Source of the DNA: Lobulomyces angularis
Taxonomy: Eukaryota; Chytridiomycota; Chytridiomycetes; Lobulomycetales; Lobulomycetaceae
Assembly: GCA_027604685.1 (NCBI GenBank)
Contig: JADHYX010000009.1
Location: 123,693 to 135,054 of the forward strand
Length of the DNA: 11,362 bases
Reading direction: 5' to 3'
This document shows positions 8,811-11,362 of this stretch, one piece after another. The notes below the pieces were generated by a model, which made no database searches, was not told the DNA's origin, and saw only the letters and a program-made list of their open reading frames with translations. Each line of letters starts with the position of its first letter. Within the stretch, counting starts at the first letter, position 1. Position numbers and translations under genes: made by a program.

Positions 8811-10592
8811 TTAAATTTCTGACATTTTATGGGATTTTGTAACTTCAGGTAACCTCAACAAGTAGTCTTTTTATTGAAAAACAAAAAATAAAATAAAATA
8901 AAAAACAGTCAAAAAGAAAAATAAAAAGCAAACTAACCTCCGTTTTGAGTTATATATCTAACCCAGGGAAATGCAGCATACCCACTTTTATCAACAACTT
9001 TTAAATATCTTACTTGAATTCCTGAAACTGTAAAATAAGGTATTTCAAATTTTATGGAAATTGGAGGTCGCTTATCCAAATCCTCTACAAAACATTAACA
9101 GCAGTTTTATATTAAGAATGATTCATACCATTTCTAACACTTGGTAAACCAAAGTGTGCCCTCATTAAAAACTCTTTTCCGCCAGGAAATTGTTTGATTT
9201 TCCAAACAACTGCATTTAACTCAGGGACGTAAGTGGCATTACCTACTGTTGTTTTAAATTTAGGTGTATCAGCATCATCTGGAACCGGAACGATTATCTC
9301 AACATTATTGGCAGTTGACCGGCGTTTAAATTGTCCTTTGGCTTTTACCATAATTTCTATTCTAGTTCCAGAATGATTTTCAATGATGGTTTCACACCAT
9401 ATCAATGGTTTTACCTTCGTAAACATTAATTTTTTATACAACAAAAATAAAAAAAAACTTTACAGCAGTGTTTAATCTATAAGACATTAATTCAAATTCT
9501 CCATCTGGAGGTATAAAACTGATTGTTCTATCACTTTCAAATCGAGCCAATCTAACGCACTGATGAAATTTCATATCCTCCATTTCAACTGCCTTTCCTT
9601 TTGCTATGTATCATATAATGCATTAATATATCGTAATTTTTAAAAAGTACCACCTCTCCCAGTGTTTTCAAATAAAATTTTATCGTTAAGTCCCAGTCGA
9701 ACTTCGGGCATCCCCGTTAAATAGCATTTCATTTTAATTGCACCCAAAATTTCGCTCCTTAAAACATTTCCATTGGCATTTACCAGTAAATTGACACTCT
9801 CTATGACATCTAAAAATACTTCATTTTTACGATATTTAATTCCTTCACTTCTCCAAGAAACCGCATTTGTAACTGCCATTGGAGGTCTCGCCTAATATAA
9901 TCAAAATCTAAATATTTAATAATGCTTTCTTCTTACTTGAATTTCCAGTTTATAACTTTCTTGGGTGATGTACTCTTTTAAAATTTTATGATCAGTAGTC
10001 TGAGGGTAACCAAAATCCATCATTTCATCCAAAAGTTCATAAATGATAACAAAATTATCTCTAATACTTTCTTCCTCCAAAGCTTTAAAATATTCAACAA
10101 AAACTTGTATTAATTTATGAAGAAATAATAAAATAGTTGCAGCATTTGAATTTTTTTTTGTAATAGCCAAAACTTAAAATAAAAAAAAAAAATATATAAA
10201 TAAGTATTAAAACAAATATCACAAAAAAAATTTAAAATAAATTAATGTCTATGAAAATACTTTACGATATAAGTTATTATGTTTTACGTATAAAAAGTTT
10301 ATTCCATCTTCTGTCGAGATGACAGGAGTTTGAATCTGATCTTCTTCCGGATTATCCTCTGATTCTAAAACCAGAGGCATAAATTTTTCTATTGCATTTT
10401 GGGGTATATCTCCTCTATAATTTCTTGATATAAGAACCTAGTCACTAAAGTTTAATTTTTTTAAAGTTTTTAATATGCAGGTGTTACTTTTCCTTTCATA
10501 TCTAGAATGTAAACCGCGCTGCAAACCTAAAAGTTTTTTGATTTTTTTTTCCTTTAATTATACCGTACTTTATTAGTCTAGTTCCATACCAT
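8811..10592 (-). CDS. APM1: AP-1 clathrin adaptor complex mu subunit (mu1), nine exons
   Basis: Exons: 10592-10590 (only ATG), 10526-10488, 10437-10266, 10172-9937, 9891-9651, 9603-9464, 9414-9129, 9084-8938, 8866-8811. Introns are 44-93 nt, all GT...AG and in phase; the product is 439 aa. Residues 1-150 form the longin-like N-terminal domain ([21 protein letters not shown], then [29 protein letters not shown] in pieces). Residues from about 163 to the C-terminus form the mu homology domain that reads YxxPhi sorting signals; pocket residues D178 (FLDVIE) and W413 (PWVRYI) are conserved. [13 protein letters not shown] and [13 protein letters not shown] are typical of AP-1 rather than AP-2. It should sort cargo between the trans-Golgi network and endosomes. 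The start is forced: exon 2 has an in-frame TAG just upstream and no earlier ATG. After NGDYLLR there are about 13 extra residues compared with usual AP-1 mu ends. Confidence 0.95.
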
Positions 10593-10667
10593 TTTTATTT
10601 CAGTTGTTGATCTAACTATTTTTGTTACACAAAATACAAAATGATTTTGAACTAAGTAAACCTCATG

Positions 10668-11171
10668 TTACACCAAAGAATTACGTTGATGGTTAAAATA
10701 ACTGCCTAATGACCCATTTGTCATTAGAACAGGATGCTTTGAACCTGCAGGATCTGCAAAATTATCAGGTTGAGATTCGCATGAATTTCATAACAACAAT
10801 TATAGAACTTCAGAAGACAGTTAACGTGGAACACTTTTCCTGTGTAAATATAAGCTACCTTTAAAGTATTTCTCTTCGAATATTGTTAATGCTAAATCCT
10901 TAATGTCATTAAAAATATTCTCTATCTATTAAAAAAGTACCATTCACAACTTTTATTGTCATTGAATTAAAATATGAAAATTATGGTTAAATATAAAAGC
11001 ATGTACCTAAAATTATAGCAATTTTAATTCGATTTGAATCTAGTAAAAATTCATTAAATAACTAAAATAAAAAAAGCAAAAATTAAAATTTAATGCAGTA
11101 ATTAAATTCGTTTATCTGTTATACTTTTCGTGGATTATCAGTATTATAGTCTAAAGTCGTTATAAAATAAT
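10668..11171 (-). CDS. Partial exon set, weakly UGGT-like (thioredoxin-like region), 5' incomplete
   Basis: Four stretches can be read on the minus strand: 11171-11125, 11061-11007, 10921-10826 and 10753-10668. Introns are 63, 85 and 72 nt, phases match, and the frame ends in TAA. The peptide includes YFITTLDYNTDNPRK, LFNEFLLDSNRIKIAIIL, a helical ENIFNDIKDLALTIFEE block, and HPVLMTNGSLGSY. This order recalls UGGT, where a GDFDS...GR.LL...VRI..I block precedes an NGRIIGP block, but the spacing is about half and similarity is modest. No start codon is found: upstream frames contain stops, so 5' exons are either beyond the tRNA gene or lost. The catalytic GT24 domain that should follow is absent, since the AP-1 start lies 75 bp away. 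An alternative end uses a donor at 10684 and an acceptor at 10616, overlapping the AP-1 start codon. It could be a gene remnant or an unrelated small gene. Confidence 0.35.
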
Positions 11172-11302
11172 CTTTATTAATTAAAAAGAATTACCAACTT
11201 TAATACCTTGAGGTTATAAATGAATCTGTAAATCGACAATTATATTAAAAAAAATTATAATCAAAAAAAAACAAATATCATAAAATAATCAACTTCGACA
11301 TC

Positions 11303-11362
11303 GGCTTAGTGGTCTAGTGGTATGATTCTCGCTTTGGGTGCGAGAGGCCCGGGGTTCAATTC
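11303..11362 (+). tRNA. tRNA-Pro (anticodon UGG), 3' end cut by the window edge
   Basis: The acceptor strand GGCTTAG begins at 11303. The D-arm with GGTCTAGTGG (A box) follows, then an anticodon stem CTCGC/GCGAG around loop TTTGGGT with anticodon TGG, and a T-arm start with GGTTCAATTC (B box). The sequence is nearly identical to ordinary eukaryotic proline tRNAs and has no intron. About 12 bases (rest of the T-stem and 3' acceptor strand) lie outside the window. Confidence 0.95.

Noticed and set aside
10708..10863. Plus-strand ATG-started frame of 51 codons (begins MTHLSLEQDALN)
   Set aside because: Antisense to two of the UGGT-like exons and the intron between them; no recognised family or downstream exons. 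Kept as a weak alternative should the minus-strand model fail.
1..11362. Mobile element, CRISPR array, toxin-antitoxin or defence gene cluster
   Set aside because: No transposase, reverse transcriptase, terminal repeats, spaced direct repeats or prokaryote-type gene organisation was found; genes are intron-rich eukaryotic housekeeping types.

Overview
The window looks like nuclear DNA of a compact, strongly AT-rich eukaryotic genome. Protein genes are split by many short introns, mostly about 40-120 nt, with GT...AG ends and a T-rich tract before the acceptor. Gaps between genes are poly(A)/poly(T)-rich. TAA and TGA end the modelled genes (TAG ends the orphan exon), so the standard code fits. 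The AP-1 mu chain reads as fungal-like, an mS37/Mrp10-like mitoribosomal protein is present, and a PPP1R36-like gene is of a kind usually found in organisms with motile cilia or flagella. Together these suggest a zoosporic, early-diverging fungus or relative (chytrid, Cryptomycota/Rozella-like or aphelid-like). That placement is inference. I reconstructed the exon models by hand from splice signals and frame continuity; nothing was aligned.

Layout, left to right. (1) 19-289, minus: small mS37/Mrp10-like protein with one very short intron. (2) 290-1344: AT-rich spacer. (3) 1345-3753, minus: 12-exon von Willebrand factor A (VWA) protein of 610 aa with Q/P/Y-rich ends, the C-terminal end built of twelve 7-residue repeats. 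(4) 4130-4783, minus: small multi-pass membrane protein, probably with a 7-nt microexon. (5) 4784-5246: divergent spacer. (6) 5247-6394, plus: ZIP-family metal transporter, two exons, 357 aa. (7) 6781-8292, plus: PPP1R36-like protein, six exons, 399 aa. (8) 8472-8608, minus: orphan coding-like exon in the convergent spacer. (9) 8811-10592, minus: AP-1 clathrin adaptor mu subunit, nine exons, 439 aa, whose first exon supplies only the start ATG. (10) 10668-11171, minus: incomplete set of phase-compatible exons, weakly resembling the thioredoxin-like region of UDP-glucose:glycoprotein glucosyltransferase (UGGT). (11) 11303-11362, plus: 5' part of tRNA-Pro(UGG), cut by the window edge.

The genes are housekeeping functions from different pathways: mitochondrial translation, metal uptake, PP1/flagellar biology and trans-Golgi/endosome sorting. 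Nothing suggests an operon, mobile element, CRISPR array or defence island, and I see no convincing new system. The best second looks are the orphan exon, the truncated UGGT-like exons beside the tRNA, the mS37-like protein missing two of its four cysteines, the coding microsatellite-like repeat, and the extreme exon and intron sizes.
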